From the NCBI RefSeq assembly GCF_002797715.1, contig NZ_PGFF01000001.1, positions 744,001 through 808,000 of the forward strand: DNA of 64,000 bases. Reading direction: 5' to 3'. Shown piece after piece: positions 27,667-35,994 of the stretch; position 1 is the first letter of the stretch, and every line of letters starts with the position of its first letter. Source of the DNA: Diaminobutyricimonas aerilata (lineage in GTDB: Bacteria > Actinomycetota > Actinomycetes > Actinomycetales > Microbacteriaceae). The translations under genes were made by a program, and so were the position numbers. Under the pieces are notes generated by a model. The model saw only the letters and a list, made by a program, of their open reading frames with translations. It did not search any database and was not told the origin of the DNA.

Positions 27667-28503
27667 TTGTCCTATCTGACCGAGATTCTCTCCTCGCGCG
27701 AACTGCTCATCAATCTCACGCGGCGCGAGATCCAGGGCAAGTACAAGCGGACGATCTTCGGCCAGCTATGGTCGCTTGTCAATCCCTTGGCGATGATGCT
27801 CGTCTACACCTTGGTATTCGCGTTCATCTTGCGCGTACAGCCCGACCCCGGCGATCCAAGCGGTATCGACGTATTCGCCGTATGGCTGCTCTGCGGACTG
27901 CTGCCCTGGACGTTCTTCTCCAGTGTCGTCACCTCCGGGATGGGCTCGCTGGTCGGCAACGTCGGTCTCATCCAGAAGGTCTATTTCAGCCGCATCGTGC
28001 TGCCCGTGTCGGCTGCGGCGTCCATCGCCTTCAACTGGGCGTTCGAAATGGGCGTTCTGCTGGTGGTACTGCTCGTGTGCGGTGCGTTCGTGCTGCCGTG
28101 GATTCCCGCACTCATCGTGATCATGGCGCTTCTGGCGGTCTTCGCGATCGGGATTGCGCTCATGCTGTCGATCGCAAACGTGTACTTCCGCGACACGCAG
28201 CACCTCCTCGCAATCGTCATGCAGCTGTGGCTCTATCTCACCCCGGTGATCTACCCGATCAGCCTCCTCGAGTCGCAGAGCGATGAGATCGGTGGGTTGT
28301 GGGGCAGCGGGGTCACCCTCCTCGACATCTACCGCCTGAACCCGATGGAGCGATTCACCGAGGTGTTCCGCAACGTCCTCTACGACAACCGCTGGCCGGA
28401 AGTCGGTGATGTGCTGTACTGCGTCGGGGCAGCCGCGGTGAGTCTGGCGATCGGAATGTTCGTGTTCCGTCGCAATGAGAAGAAGCTGGCGGAGGCGCTG
28501 TGA
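27667..28503 (+). CDS. ABC transporter permease for polysaccharide export (Wzm/TagG type)
   Basis: 278 aa with six transmembrane helices. Family motifs: LINLTRREIQGKYKRTIFGQLWSLVNPLAMMLVYTLVFAFIL, SGMGSLVGNVGLIQKVYFSRIVLPVS and LYLTPVIYPISLL. TTG 27667 is chosen because the in-frame GAGGAAGAC directly precedes it at ribosome-binding distance and the protein then starts at the family's usual point (YLTEILSSRELLINL); an upstream start at 27535 would overlap the methyltransferase. It forms the channel with the ATPase encoded next (GTGA overlap). Confidence 0.92.
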   Translation: MSYLTEILSSRELLINLTRREIQGKYKRTIFGQLWSLVNPLAMMLVYTLVFAFILRVQPDPGDPSGIDVFAVWLLCGLLPWTFFSSVVTSGMGSLVGNVGLIQKVYFSRIVLPVSAAASIAFNWAFEMGVLLVVLLVCGAFVLPWIPALIVIMALLAVFAIGIALMLSIANVYFRDTQHLLAIVMQLWLYLTPVIYPISLLESQSDEIGGLWGSGVTLLDIYRLNPMERFTEVFRNVLYDNRWPEVGDVLYCVGAAAVSLAIGMFVFRRNEKKLAEAL

Positions 28504-29243
28504 GTGACGCGGCTGTCGCCGTTCGCGACGTGAGCAAGAAATTCCGTCTCTACCATGAGCGGAACCAATCGCTGAAGTCGGCCATCATGCGTCGTCGTAC
28601 CTCCGTGTACGAGGATTTCTGGGCTCTCGAGGACGTCTCTTTCGACGTGCCCGAGGGATCGACGTTCGGACTCATCGGCAGCAACGGCTCGGGTAAGTCG
28701 ACGCTTCTCAAGTGCCTGGCCAAGATCTATTACCCCGAGAAGGGGTCGATCACCGCCAACGGCAAGCTGGCAGCGCTCCTCGAGGTCGGTTCTGGCTTCC
28801 ACCCCGAGTTGAGTGGCCGCGAGAACATCTACCTGAACGGCTCTATCCTCGGCATGGGGAAGAAAGAGGTCGATGCGAAGTTCGATGCGATCGTCGACTT
28901 CTCCGGGGTAGAACACTTCATCGATCAGCCGGTGAAGAACTACTCGTCGGGCATGTACGTCCGCCTCGGATTCGCGATTGCGATCCACGTGGATCCCGAC
29001 ATCCTCGTCGTGGACGAGGTGCTTGCGGTCGGAGACGCGGAGTTCCAGGAGAAGTGTCGCCAGAAGTTCGCCGAGTACAAGCGTCTCGGGAAGACGGTCA
29101 TCCTGGTCAGTCACGCCATGGACACGGTTCGCGACATGTGCGACCACGCGGCATGGCTTCGCAATGGACGACTGCTGCAGGTCGGGCCGGCGGATGCGAC
29201 CATCGCCGCGTACACGGCGTCGCTCGGCGATCATCCTGCCTGA
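28500..29243 (+). CDS. ABC transporter ATP-binding protein for polysaccharide export (Wzt/TagH type)
   Basis: 247 aa. Walker A GSNGSGKST (about 60-68), Q-loop region YPEKGSI, signature NYSSGMYVRLGFA, Walker B DILVVDEVLAVGD and switch His in ILVSHAMDTVRD. The N-terminus VRDVSKKFRLYHERNQSLKSAIMRRR is typical of TagH/Wzt. The C-terminal carbohydrate-binding domain of long Wzt proteins is absent, so export is probably not gated by a terminal cap read by this subunit. Coupled to the permease. Confidence 0.94.
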   Translation: MSDAAVAVRDVSKKFRLYHERNQSLKSAIMRRRTSVYEDFWALEDVSFDVPEGSTFGLIGSNGSGKSTLLKCLAKIYYPEKGSITANGKLAALLEVGSGFHPELSGRENIYLNGSILGMGKKEVDAKFDAIVDFSGVEHFIDQPVKNYSSGMYVRLGFAIAIHVDPDILVVDEVLAVGDAEFQEKCRQKFAEYKRLGKTVILVSHAMDTVRDMCDHAAWLRNGRLLQVGPADATIAAYTASLGDHPA

Positions 29244-29298
29244 GAACCCGACATTCGCGATTGATAGAGTCTCGGAGTTCCGGGAGTTGAGGGGCACA

Positions 29299-31812
29299 GT
29301 GAAGAAACGTCGTGCGGGAGTGGTCTCGGTCGTCCTCGTGAACTTCCGAGGAACGGACGACACGATCACGGCCGTCGCCGGCCTGCAGCAGCTGGACTGG
29401 CCGGCCGATCGGCTCGAGATCATCGTGGTCGAGAACGGTTCAGGCGACGACAGCCTCCGACGGCTTCGTTCGGAGGTGACCGGGGCGGTCATCGTCGAGT
29501 CGAAGGTGAACCGCGGTTTCGCTGGCGGGTCGAACCTGGGTGTGCAGAAGTCGACGGGTGAATACGTCGCATTCCTGAACAACGACGCGCGGCCCGACGC
29601 GCGCTGGATCGCCGCGGCCGTGGCGGCGTTCGAGAGCTCTCCTCGGATCGGGGCCGTGGCCAGCAAGGTACTTGACTGGGAGGGCGAGCGGGTCGACTAC
29701 GTCGACGCTGCACTCACCTGGTACGGCATGGGTTACAAGCCGCATGCGGGAGAGCGTGACCTAGGCGCCTGGGACACCCCGAAGGATGTGTTGTTCGGCA
29801 CCGGCGCGGCAATGTTCGTGCGGGCGGAGGTCTTCCTCGAACTCGGCGGATTCGACGAGGACTACTTCATGTTCTACGAGGACGTCGACCTCGGTTGGCG
29901 ACTCAATCTGCTCGGGTATCGCTTCCGTTACGTCCCCACGTCGTTGGCCTTCCACAAGCATCACGCGTCGATGGAGAAGTTCGGGGCATACCGCGAGACG
30001 TACCTGCTCGAGCGGAACGCGCTGTACACGCTCTACAAAAATCTCGACGACGCATCCCTCGCCCGAGTGCTTCCCGGGGCACTGGCGCTGACCACGCGGC
30101 GCGCGGTCGGGCGTGGGTCCCTCGACTCGAATTCGTTCGATCTGCGGCAGCGCGACGACGACCGTCGGTCGACGATCGAGGTCTCCAAAGACACGATGGC
30201 GGGCGCCTATGCGGTGGACCAGTTCGTTCAACTGCTGCCAGCCCTCACCGAGAAGCGTCGGATCGTCCAGTCGACTCGGCGGGAGGATGAGCGCAACATC
30301 GTCGCGCTCATGGGTAACACCGACGAGCCCGCCTACCCCATCGACTACTACCTCGACGGGTACGAGCGCATCGTCCAGTCGCTCGGTCAGCTCGACGGTG
30401 CGCGACGCCGGCGGGTGCTGGTCGTCACCGGCGACCCTATCGGGGCCCGAATGGCAGGACCGGCGATCCGTGCGTGGAACATCGCTCTCGCGCTCGTCGA
30501 GGAGCACGACGTCAGGGTGGCCAGCATGGCTTCCGTGGAGCGCCTGGACGAGCGGATAGAGGTCGCGGCGATCTCACATCACCGGCCCGAGTCGGCCGAG
30601 GAGCACGAAGCATGGTGCGATGTCATCATCGTGCAGGGGCACGCGCTCGAGCTGTTCCCCGCGTTCGAGCGCAGCGAGAAGATCGTGGTTGTCGACCTCT
30701 ACGACCCGCTGCATCTCGAACAGCTCGAGCAGGGGCGGAATCAGCCATTCGGCGACTGGGACCACCAAGTGGCCGAAGCCGTGGATGCGCTCAACCACCA
30801 GCTCACGGTGGGCGACTTCTTCATCTGTGCGAGCGAGCGGCAACGGCACTTCTGGCTCGGCCAGCTGGCCGCTGTGGGCCGTATCAATCCGAGCAACTAC
30901 TCGAGGGACAACTCTCTCGAGTCGCTGATTGCGGTGGTGCCGTTCGGCATCTCCGATGAGGAGCCGCGGAAGACCGCGCCCGCGATCAAGGGCGTCGTTC
31001 CGGGTATCGGCATCGACGACAAAGTGATCGTCTGGGGCGGCGGCATCTACGACTGGTTCGACCCCGGCTCGCTCATCCGGGCCGTCGCCCACCTCGCGAA
31101 GCGTCGTCCGGAGGTGAAGCTCTTCTTCATGGGCGTTCGACACCCCAATCCGGTGGTGCCCGAGATGCCCGCAGTCGCTGCGGCGCGATCCCTTGCCGAG
31201 AGTCTCGGAGTCGCGGGCAGGAATGTGTTCTTCAACGAGAACTGGGTGCCTTACGAGGCCCGTCAAAACTATCTGCTCGACGCAGACCTCGGCGTCTCGA
31301 CTCATTTCGCGCACGTTGAGACGACCTACTCGTTCCGAACCCGGATCCTGGACTACCTCTGGGCAGGCCTGCCCATCGTCACGACTGAGGGCGACTCCTT
31401 CGCCGACCTGGTCGGAGCAGAGGGCCTCGGCGCCGTCGTGCCGGAACGGGACGTGGACGCACTCGTGCATGCCCTCGAGGCGCACCTCTTCGACTCGGAG
31501 CCGATCGCGACCGCCAGGGCTAACGTTGCGCGAGTACGAGAACGCTTCCGCTGGTCGACGACGTTGCAGCCGGTGGTCGACTTCTGTCGGGAGCCGCAGC
31601 ACGCGAGCGATCGTGTGCTGTCGCTGGGCAAGAACAAGAAGAAGTTGAAATCGCGGCGCGGCGCGGGCCCTGTCGAGCGGGCGCGGGCCCCGCGGCGCAC
31701 GGGATGGCGGCGCGATGTCGATCGCGTGCGCTACTACCTGGCCAACGGCGGACCCTCCGCCGTCGTCGAGCGCTGGAATGCCCGCCGCAGCCGGAAGCGA
31801 GACGCATCGTGA
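29299..31812 (+). CDS. Bifunctional glycosyltransferase, GT2 + GT4 domains
   Basis: 837 aa. The N-terminal GT2 domain (1 to about 290) has VSVVLVNFRGTDDTITAVAGL, VENGSGDDSL, KVNRGFAGGSNLGV, FLNNDARPD and LFGTGAAMFVRAEVFLELGGFDEDYFMFYEDVDLGWR. A linker leads to a GT-B-like half (about 360-760): RVLVVTGDPIGARMAGPAIRAWNIALAL, VVDLYDPLHLEQ, VIVWGGGIYDWFDPGSLIRAVAHL and the donor-site DYLWAGLPIVTTEGDSFADLV. A basic tail (KNKKKLKSRRG) could meet the membrane. It probably adds two sugars or acts with the ABC exporter upstream. GTG 29299 follows GAGGGG; a TAGAGT -10 may lie at 29265-29270. Confidence 0.87.
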   Translation: MKKRRAGVVSVVLVNFRGTDDTITAVAGLQQLDWPADRLEIIVVENGSGDDSLRRLRSEVTGAVIVESKVNRGFAGGSNLGVQKSTGEYVAFLNNDARPDARWIAAAVAAFESSPRIGAVASKVLDWEGERVDYVDAALTWYGMGYKPHAGERDLGAWDTPKDVLFGTGAAMFVRAEVFLELGGFDEDYFMFYEDVDLGWRLNLLGYRFRYVPTSLAFHKHHASMEKFGAYRETYLLERNALYTLYKNLDDASLARVLPGALALTTRRAVGRGSLDSNSFDLRQRDDDRRSTIEVSKDTMAGAYAVDQFVQLLPALTEKRRIVQSTRREDERNIVALMGNTDEPAYPIDYYLDGYERIVQSLGQLDGARRRRVLVVTGDPIGARMAGPAIRAWNIALALVEEHDVRVASMASVERLDERIEVAAISHHRPESAEEHEAWCDVIIVQGHALELFPAFERSEKIVVVDLYDPLHLEQLEQGRNQPFGDWDHQVAEAVDALNHQLTVGDFFICASERQRHFWLGQLAAVGRINPSNYSRDNSLESLIAVVPFGISDEEPRKTAPAIKGVVPGIGIDDKVIVWGGGIYDWFDPGSLIRAVAHLAKRRPEVKLFFMGVRHPNPVVPEMPAVAAARSLAESLGVAGRNVFFNENWVPYEARQNYLLDADLGVSTHFAHVETTYSFRTRILDYLWAGLPIVTTEGDSFADLVGAEGLGAVVPERDVDALVHALEAHLFDSEPIATARANVARVRERFRWSTTLQPVVDFCREPQHASDRVLSLGKNKKKLKSRRGAGPVERARAPRRTGWRRDVDRVRYYLANGGPSAVVERWNARRSRKRDAS

Positions 31813-31846
31813 CTGATCCGGGCGACGCACAAGGAGAGCTGGAGCG

Positions 31847-32143
31847 ATGACACCCGCGGACGAGACGACGAATGCGGCGACCGACCCCGCAGCAGAACGG
31901 GAACGACTGCTCGCGATCATCCAGGACCTCGCTCACAATCAGTTGATCGCACGCGATGTCGAGCTCGGCTTGCGTGCTGAACTGCTTCAGGCCCGCATCG
32001 ATCTGGAGCATGCGCAGGCTCGCGAATCGCACGGGGCCAACGAAGCCGTGCGCCTCATGAAGCGGTCGACGACATGGCGTGTCGGCCGCGCCATCACCGG
32101 GGTGTTCGCTCCGGTCAGCCAACTCGCGCGGAGGCTGCGTTGA
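31847..32143 (+). CDS. Small coiled-coil protein with SxTWRxG tail
   Basis: 98 aa, no recognised domain. Residues about 15-68 are a charged, leucine-spaced helix likely to be a coiled coil (AERERLLAIIQDLAHNQ, ELGLRAELLQARIDLEHA). The C-terminus STTWRVGRAITGVFAP then a basic end resembles the SxSWRxTxPLR tails of glycan transferases. It sits between two glycosyltransferases and overlaps the next start by TTGA. Ribosome-binding site GGAGAGCTGGAGCG. It may be a scaffold or the detached tail module of a transferase; inferred only. Confidence 0.72.
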   Translation: MTPADETTNAATDPAAERERLLAIIQDLAHNQLIARDVELGLRAELLQARIDLEHAQARESHGANEAVRLMKRSTTWRVGRAITGVFAPVSQLARRLR

Positions 32144-33696
32144 GGGATCGCCAGCCCCTCGTCTCCGTGATCACGCCCGTCTATGAGACTGACCACGACG
32201 TGCTTCGCCAGATGGTGGAGTCGGTACGGGCGCAGACTTTCGCAAACTGGGAGCTGATCCTGGTCGACGATGCGTCGCCGTCGAACCGAGTGCGGATCGA
32301 GCTCGCCGGGTTCGCCGGCGCCGATGATCGGATCCGGGTGGTGCTGCGCGAGTCCAACGGCGGTATCGTCGCCGCGTCGAATGACGCGCTCGGCGCGGCG
32401 CGGGGTGAGTTCGTGGCACTCGTGGACCATGACGACGTCATCACGGAGGACGCGCTCGCCGAGGTTGCGGAGGCGATCAAAGCCGAGCCGGAGGCAGACT
32501 ACATCTACTCCGACGAGGACAAGATCACCGTCACCGGCGAGCTCTACGACCGCTTCGACAAGCCCGACTGGTCCCCCGAACGTCTGCGGGGGCAGATGTA
32601 CACCGGTCACCTGTCGGTGCTGCGTCGATCCATCGTCGCAGCCGTCGGGGGTTTCGATCCTGCAGCCGAGGGATCTCAGGACCACGATCTCGTGCTCAAG
32701 GTGACGGAGAGAGCGCGAAAGGTCGTCCACATTCCGCGCGTGCTCTATCACTGGCGCGCCGTCGCCGGATCGACCGCAGCGAGTAACGAGAACAAGTCAT
32801 ACGCTTGGGACAACGGGTGCGCTGCCGTCAACGCGCACCTCGTGCGCGTCGGCATCCGCGGTCGCGCGGAGCTCGGTCCGGTACCGGGGACGTATCGCGT
32901 AGTGCGCGACGATCAGCCTGGCCGTCTGGTGAGCGTCGTGATCCCCACGCGCGGTACGGCAGGTGTCGTGTTCGGCGAGGAGCGCGTGTTCGTCGTCGAC
33001 GCCGTCCGCTCGATACTCGAGCACACGGCGCACGAGGCGATCGAATTCGTCATCGTCTATGACAGTGACACCCCGGCAGACGTGCTCGAATCCTTGGAAG
33101 AGGTGGCGGGACCGAAGCTGCGACTGGTGCCCTACCTCGACCCCTTCAACTTCAGCCGCAAGTGCAACGTGGGCGTGCTCGCATCGCGTGGAGAATATGT
33201 GCTGGTCGTCAACGACGACATCCGGAGCATGAGCGATCGCATCGTCGAGACGATGATCGGACCACTGGCCGAATCCGATGTCGGGATGACGGGCGCGTTC
33301 CTCTTCTACGAGGACGGCACCATTCAGCACGCGGGACACAGTCACCATATGGGCGACTACACCCACGCGTATCATCAGGAACGTCCAGATGCCTATGGTG
33401 CGTTCTCTTCCCTCCTGATCAACCGTGAGGCCGCTGGCCTGACGGCGGCCTTCATCGGCATGCGGCGGGACGTCTACGAGGACGCCGGGGGGTTCTCAGA
33501 GCTGCTGCCCGGCAACTTCAATGATGTGGACCTGTGCATGAAAGTACGTTCGCTCGGCTACCGCTTGGTGTGGCTCACTGACGCCCGACTGCATCATTTC
33601 GAGTCGAAGTCTCGGAACCCGCTTGTGCACTCCTACGAGGAGAAGACGATCGTCGATCGCTGGGGCCGACCCGAACGCGATCCTTACCTGGCCTGA
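32140..33696 (+). CDS. Tandem GT2 glycosyltransferase (two GT-A domains)
   Basis: 518 aa. The first GT2 unit has VSVITPVYETDHDVLRQMVESVRAQTFANWELILVDDAS, ALVDHDDVI (DxD) and SDEDK. The second has VSVVIPTRG, FNFSRKCNVGVLASRGEYVLVVNDDI, FIGMRRDVYEDAGGFSELLPGNFNDVDLCMKV and the ending EEKTIVDRWGRPERDPYL. This double GT2 architecture is typical of rhamnan/O-antigen chain-building enzymes. TTG 32140 is chosen because it overlaps the stop of the 98-aa gene and the GT motif starts eight residues later; GGAGG-like sequence lies upstream. Confidence 0.88.
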   Translation: MRDRQPLVSVITPVYETDHDVLRQMVESVRAQTFANWELILVDDASPSNRVRIELAGFAGADDRIRVVLRESNGGIVAASNDALGAARGEFVALVDHDDVITEDALAEVAEAIKAEPEADYIYSDEDKITVTGELYDRFDKPDWSPERLRGQMYTGHLSVLRRSIVAAVGGFDPAAEGSQDHDLVLKVTERARKVVHIPRVLYHWRAVAGSTAASNENKSYAWDNGCAAVNAHLVRVGIRGRAELGPVPGTYRVVRDDQPGRLVSVVIPTRGTAGVVFGEERVFVVDAVRSILEHTAHEAIEFVIVYDSDTPADVLESLEEVAGPKLRLVPYLDPFNFSRKCNVGVLASRGEYVLVVNDDIRSMSDRIVETMIGPLAESDVGMTGAFLFYEDGTIQHAGHSHHMGDYTHAYHQERPDAYGAFSSLLINREAAGLTAAFIGMRRDVYEDAGGFSELLPGNFNDVDLCMKVRSLGYRLVWLTDARLHHFESKSRNPLVHSYEEKTIVDRWGRPERDPYLA

Positions 33697-33869
33697 AACG
33701 CGCTAGGCGCCGCCTCCCCGGCCGGGGGTGAATCGCGCGAGTTGCCGCCGCGTACGGCGACTCCCGCCTCGAGCCGGTCTGCCAGCGTGTTAGCGTGCCT
33801 ACACGCCGCCCGGCTAGGCATCGAATACATTCAGCGGTGAATGACCAGTCGGGTGAGGTAGGGGGAGCC

Positions 33870-35912
33870 GTGCGCAGAATCAAGATTTCGACCATTCCGG
33901 TCTTGATCGCCGTGTTCGCGACCTTCCTGACTGTGGGGAACCCGAGCAGAGCCGAAGCCGTGGTCGGGAGCGACTTCGACCCCGGTTACATCATCTCCGA
34001 TCAGGCGTTCTTCGATTCCGGGTCGATGGGCGAGGGTGAGGTCCAGCGTTTCCTGGAGGCCCAGATGCCGCGATGCGCGGGGGCCAACGGACAGGCCTGC
34101 CTGCGGGATTACTCGTCGTCGACGTTCACGCGAGCCGCCGTCGGTGCGAATCACTGCGGAGCGTATGAAGGTGCCGCGAGCGAGAGGGCGAGCCGCATCA
34201 TCGCCAAGGTGGCGCAGGCGTGCGGCATCAGCCCGCGGGTCCTTCTTGTCATGTTGCAGAAGGAGCAGGGGCTGGTGACCGCTGCGTCTCCCACGGAGCG
34301 GCAATACCGCGTCGCCATGGGGTACGGATGCCCCGACACGGCGCCGTGCGACGCGCAGTTCTACGGGTTCTACAACCAGGTCTACAAGGCTGCGTGGCAG
34401 TTCCGCCAGTATGCGCAGCGGCCCACCAATTGGCGCTACCGCATCGGCAACGTGGCTGTGCAGTATCACCCCAACGCCGCTTGTGGAGCTCCAGTGGTCA
34501 ACATCCGCAACCAGGCGACCGCAAACCTCTACAACTACACGCCATACCAACCGAACGCTGCCGCGTTGAACAACCTCCGCGGCTCTGGCGACGCATGCTC
34601 GTCGTATGGGAATCGAAACTTCTGGGTCTTTTATAACGACTGGTTCGGTTCGCCCACCGGACCCGTCAGCCCGCTGGGGAGTATCGACCTCATCTCCACT
34701 TCTCCTGGTCAGGTACGTGTAGGCGGTTGGGCGTTCGACCCGAACTCGAAGAACCCTATCGACACACACATCTACATCAACGGGGTGGGGTACATCCTCA
34801 CCGCGTCGCAGCCGAGGCCGGATCTGCCGCCGGTCTTCGGCGACATCGGCCCGAATCACGGGTTCGACGGCACCTTCCCGACAACCACCGGAGGCGCGCA
34901 GGAGGTGTGTGTCTACGGCATCAATATCGGGCCAGGCTCCAACACATTGATCGGGTGTCGCACGGTGCAGGGCATGAGCGGCTCACCCATCGGCAACGTC
35001 GAAGCGGTCTCGTCCGCGCGCGGCTCGATCTCTGTCTCCGGATGGGCGATCGATCCAGATTCGGTCGGCGCCGTCTCGATGCACGTCTACGTCGACTCCC
35101 AGGGCAGTGCTCACGACGCGAACCAAGACCGCGCTGATGTCGGTGCCGCCTACCCCGCTTACGGCTCGGGGCATGGGTTCAATGTCTCCATTCCCGCTTC
35201 GTCCGGAACACACAACGTGTGTGTATACGGCATCAACGTCGGCGCCGGCTCGAACCGGCTCTTCGGATGCTGGACGGCGACAGTCGCCACGGGCTCACCG
35301 ACAGGTGTCGTGGAGGCGATCACGTCATCACCCGGTGCCGTCAGCGTTTCCGGCTGGGCTCTCGACCCGGACACTGCCGACCCGATCCCCGTGCACGTCT
35401 ACGTCGGGTCGCAGGGCAAAGCGGTCCTTGCTGAAGGTGCGCGTCCAGACATCGCTCGCGCGTTCCCTGGATATGGCGAACGCCACGGATTCAATGTCGT
35501 GATGCCTGCGGCACCCGGCGCCTCGGACGTCTGCGCCTATGCGATCAACGTAGGCGGGGGCGTCAACAGACTTCTCTCGTGCACCCGTGTGACGGGTATG
35601 TCGGGCAGCCCCGTCGGGGTAATCGACTATGTCGCGCGCAATGGAAACGACGTGCAGGTCGGCGGCTGGGCTTTCGATCCCGACACGGCCGACCCGATCG
35701 TCCTGACGATCGAGGTTGACGGCGTGCGCACTGACATCACCGGGAATGGCTCACGCCCCGACGTGGGGTCCGCCTACCCCGCTTATGGCCCGAATCACGG
35801 ATACAGCGCGACGATTCCGACGACTCCGGGTAGCCACAACGTCTGCGTGACGGCGCGGAACGTCTCCAACGGCACGGATGTTCGTCTGGGGTGCCGCCAA
35901 CTCGCGGGATGA
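33870..35912 (+). CDS. Secreted protein: lysozyme-like N-domain plus four ~105-aa repeats
   Basis: 680 aa. A signal peptide is likely at 1-30 (RRIKISTIPVLIAVFATFLT, cleavage near SRAEA). An N-terminal domain (about 40-255) with six or more Cys contains SRIIAKVAQACGISPRVLLVMLQKEQGLV, which resembles transglycosylase or peptidoglycan-hydrolase helices, but no catalytic assignment is safe. From about 260 there are four repeats of ~105 aa, each opening SP(T/I/V)G, with GWA(F/I/L)DP(D/N), a YP-YG-HG(F/Y) block and VC(V/A)YxIN. The repeats recall cell-surface proteins annotated as hemagglutinin-like in Microbacteriaceae. GTG 33870 follows AGGGGGA. Confidence 0.82.
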   Translation: MRRIKISTIPVLIAVFATFLTVGNPSRAEAVVGSDFDPGYIISDQAFFDSGSMGEGEVQRFLEAQMPRCAGANGQACLRDYSSSTFTRAAVGANHCGAYEGAASERASRIIAKVAQACGISPRVLLVMLQKEQGLVTAASPTERQYRVAMGYGCPDTAPCDAQFYGFYNQVYKAAWQFRQYAQRPTNWRYRIGNVAVQYHPNAACGAPVVNIRNQATANLYNYTPYQPNAAALNNLRGSGDACSSYGNRNFWVFYNDWFGSPTGPVSPLGSIDLISTSPGQVRVGGWAFDPNSKNPIDTHIYINGVGYILTASQPRPDLPPVFGDIGPNHGFDGTFPTTTGGAQEVCVYGINIGPGSNTLIGCRTVQGMSGSPIGNVEAVSSARGSISVSGWAIDPDSVGAVSMHVYVDSQGSAHDANQDRADVGAAYPAYGSGHGFNVSIPASSGTHNVCVYGINVGAGSNRLFGCWTATVATGSPTGVVEAITSSPGAVSVSGWALDPDTADPIPVHVYVGSQGKAVLAEGARPDIARAFPGYGERHGFNVVMPAAPGASDVCAYAINVGGGVNRLLSCTRVTGMSGSPVGVIDYVARNGNDVQVGGWAFDPDTADPIVLTIEVDGVRTDITGNGSRPDVGSAYPAYGPNHGYSATIPTTPGSHNVCVTARNVSNGTDVRLGCRQLAG

Positions 35913-35942
35913 TCGTCCTCGGGTGAATCGACTGCGGACACC

Positions 35943-35965
35943 GCCGCCGGCGAGTGCCCGGTGGC
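35943..35965. terminator. Possible hairpin between convergent genes
   Basis: GCCGCCGG pairs with CCGGTGGC (one G-U) around a 7-nt loop, between the ends of the secreted protein and DUF2142 genes. Confidence 0.35.
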
Positions 35966-35994
35966 GAAAACTCGACACGCTCGACCCAATGCGA

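Noticed and set aside
28500-29243. Generic drug-type ABC exporter
   Set aside because: The permease partner and N-terminal motifs are of the polysaccharide-export type, and the neighbours are all glycan genes.
33716-33727. CCCCGGCCGGGG palindrome as a terminator after the tandem GT2 gene
   Set aside because: Without a loop the usable stem is only four base pairs; common by chance at this G+C.
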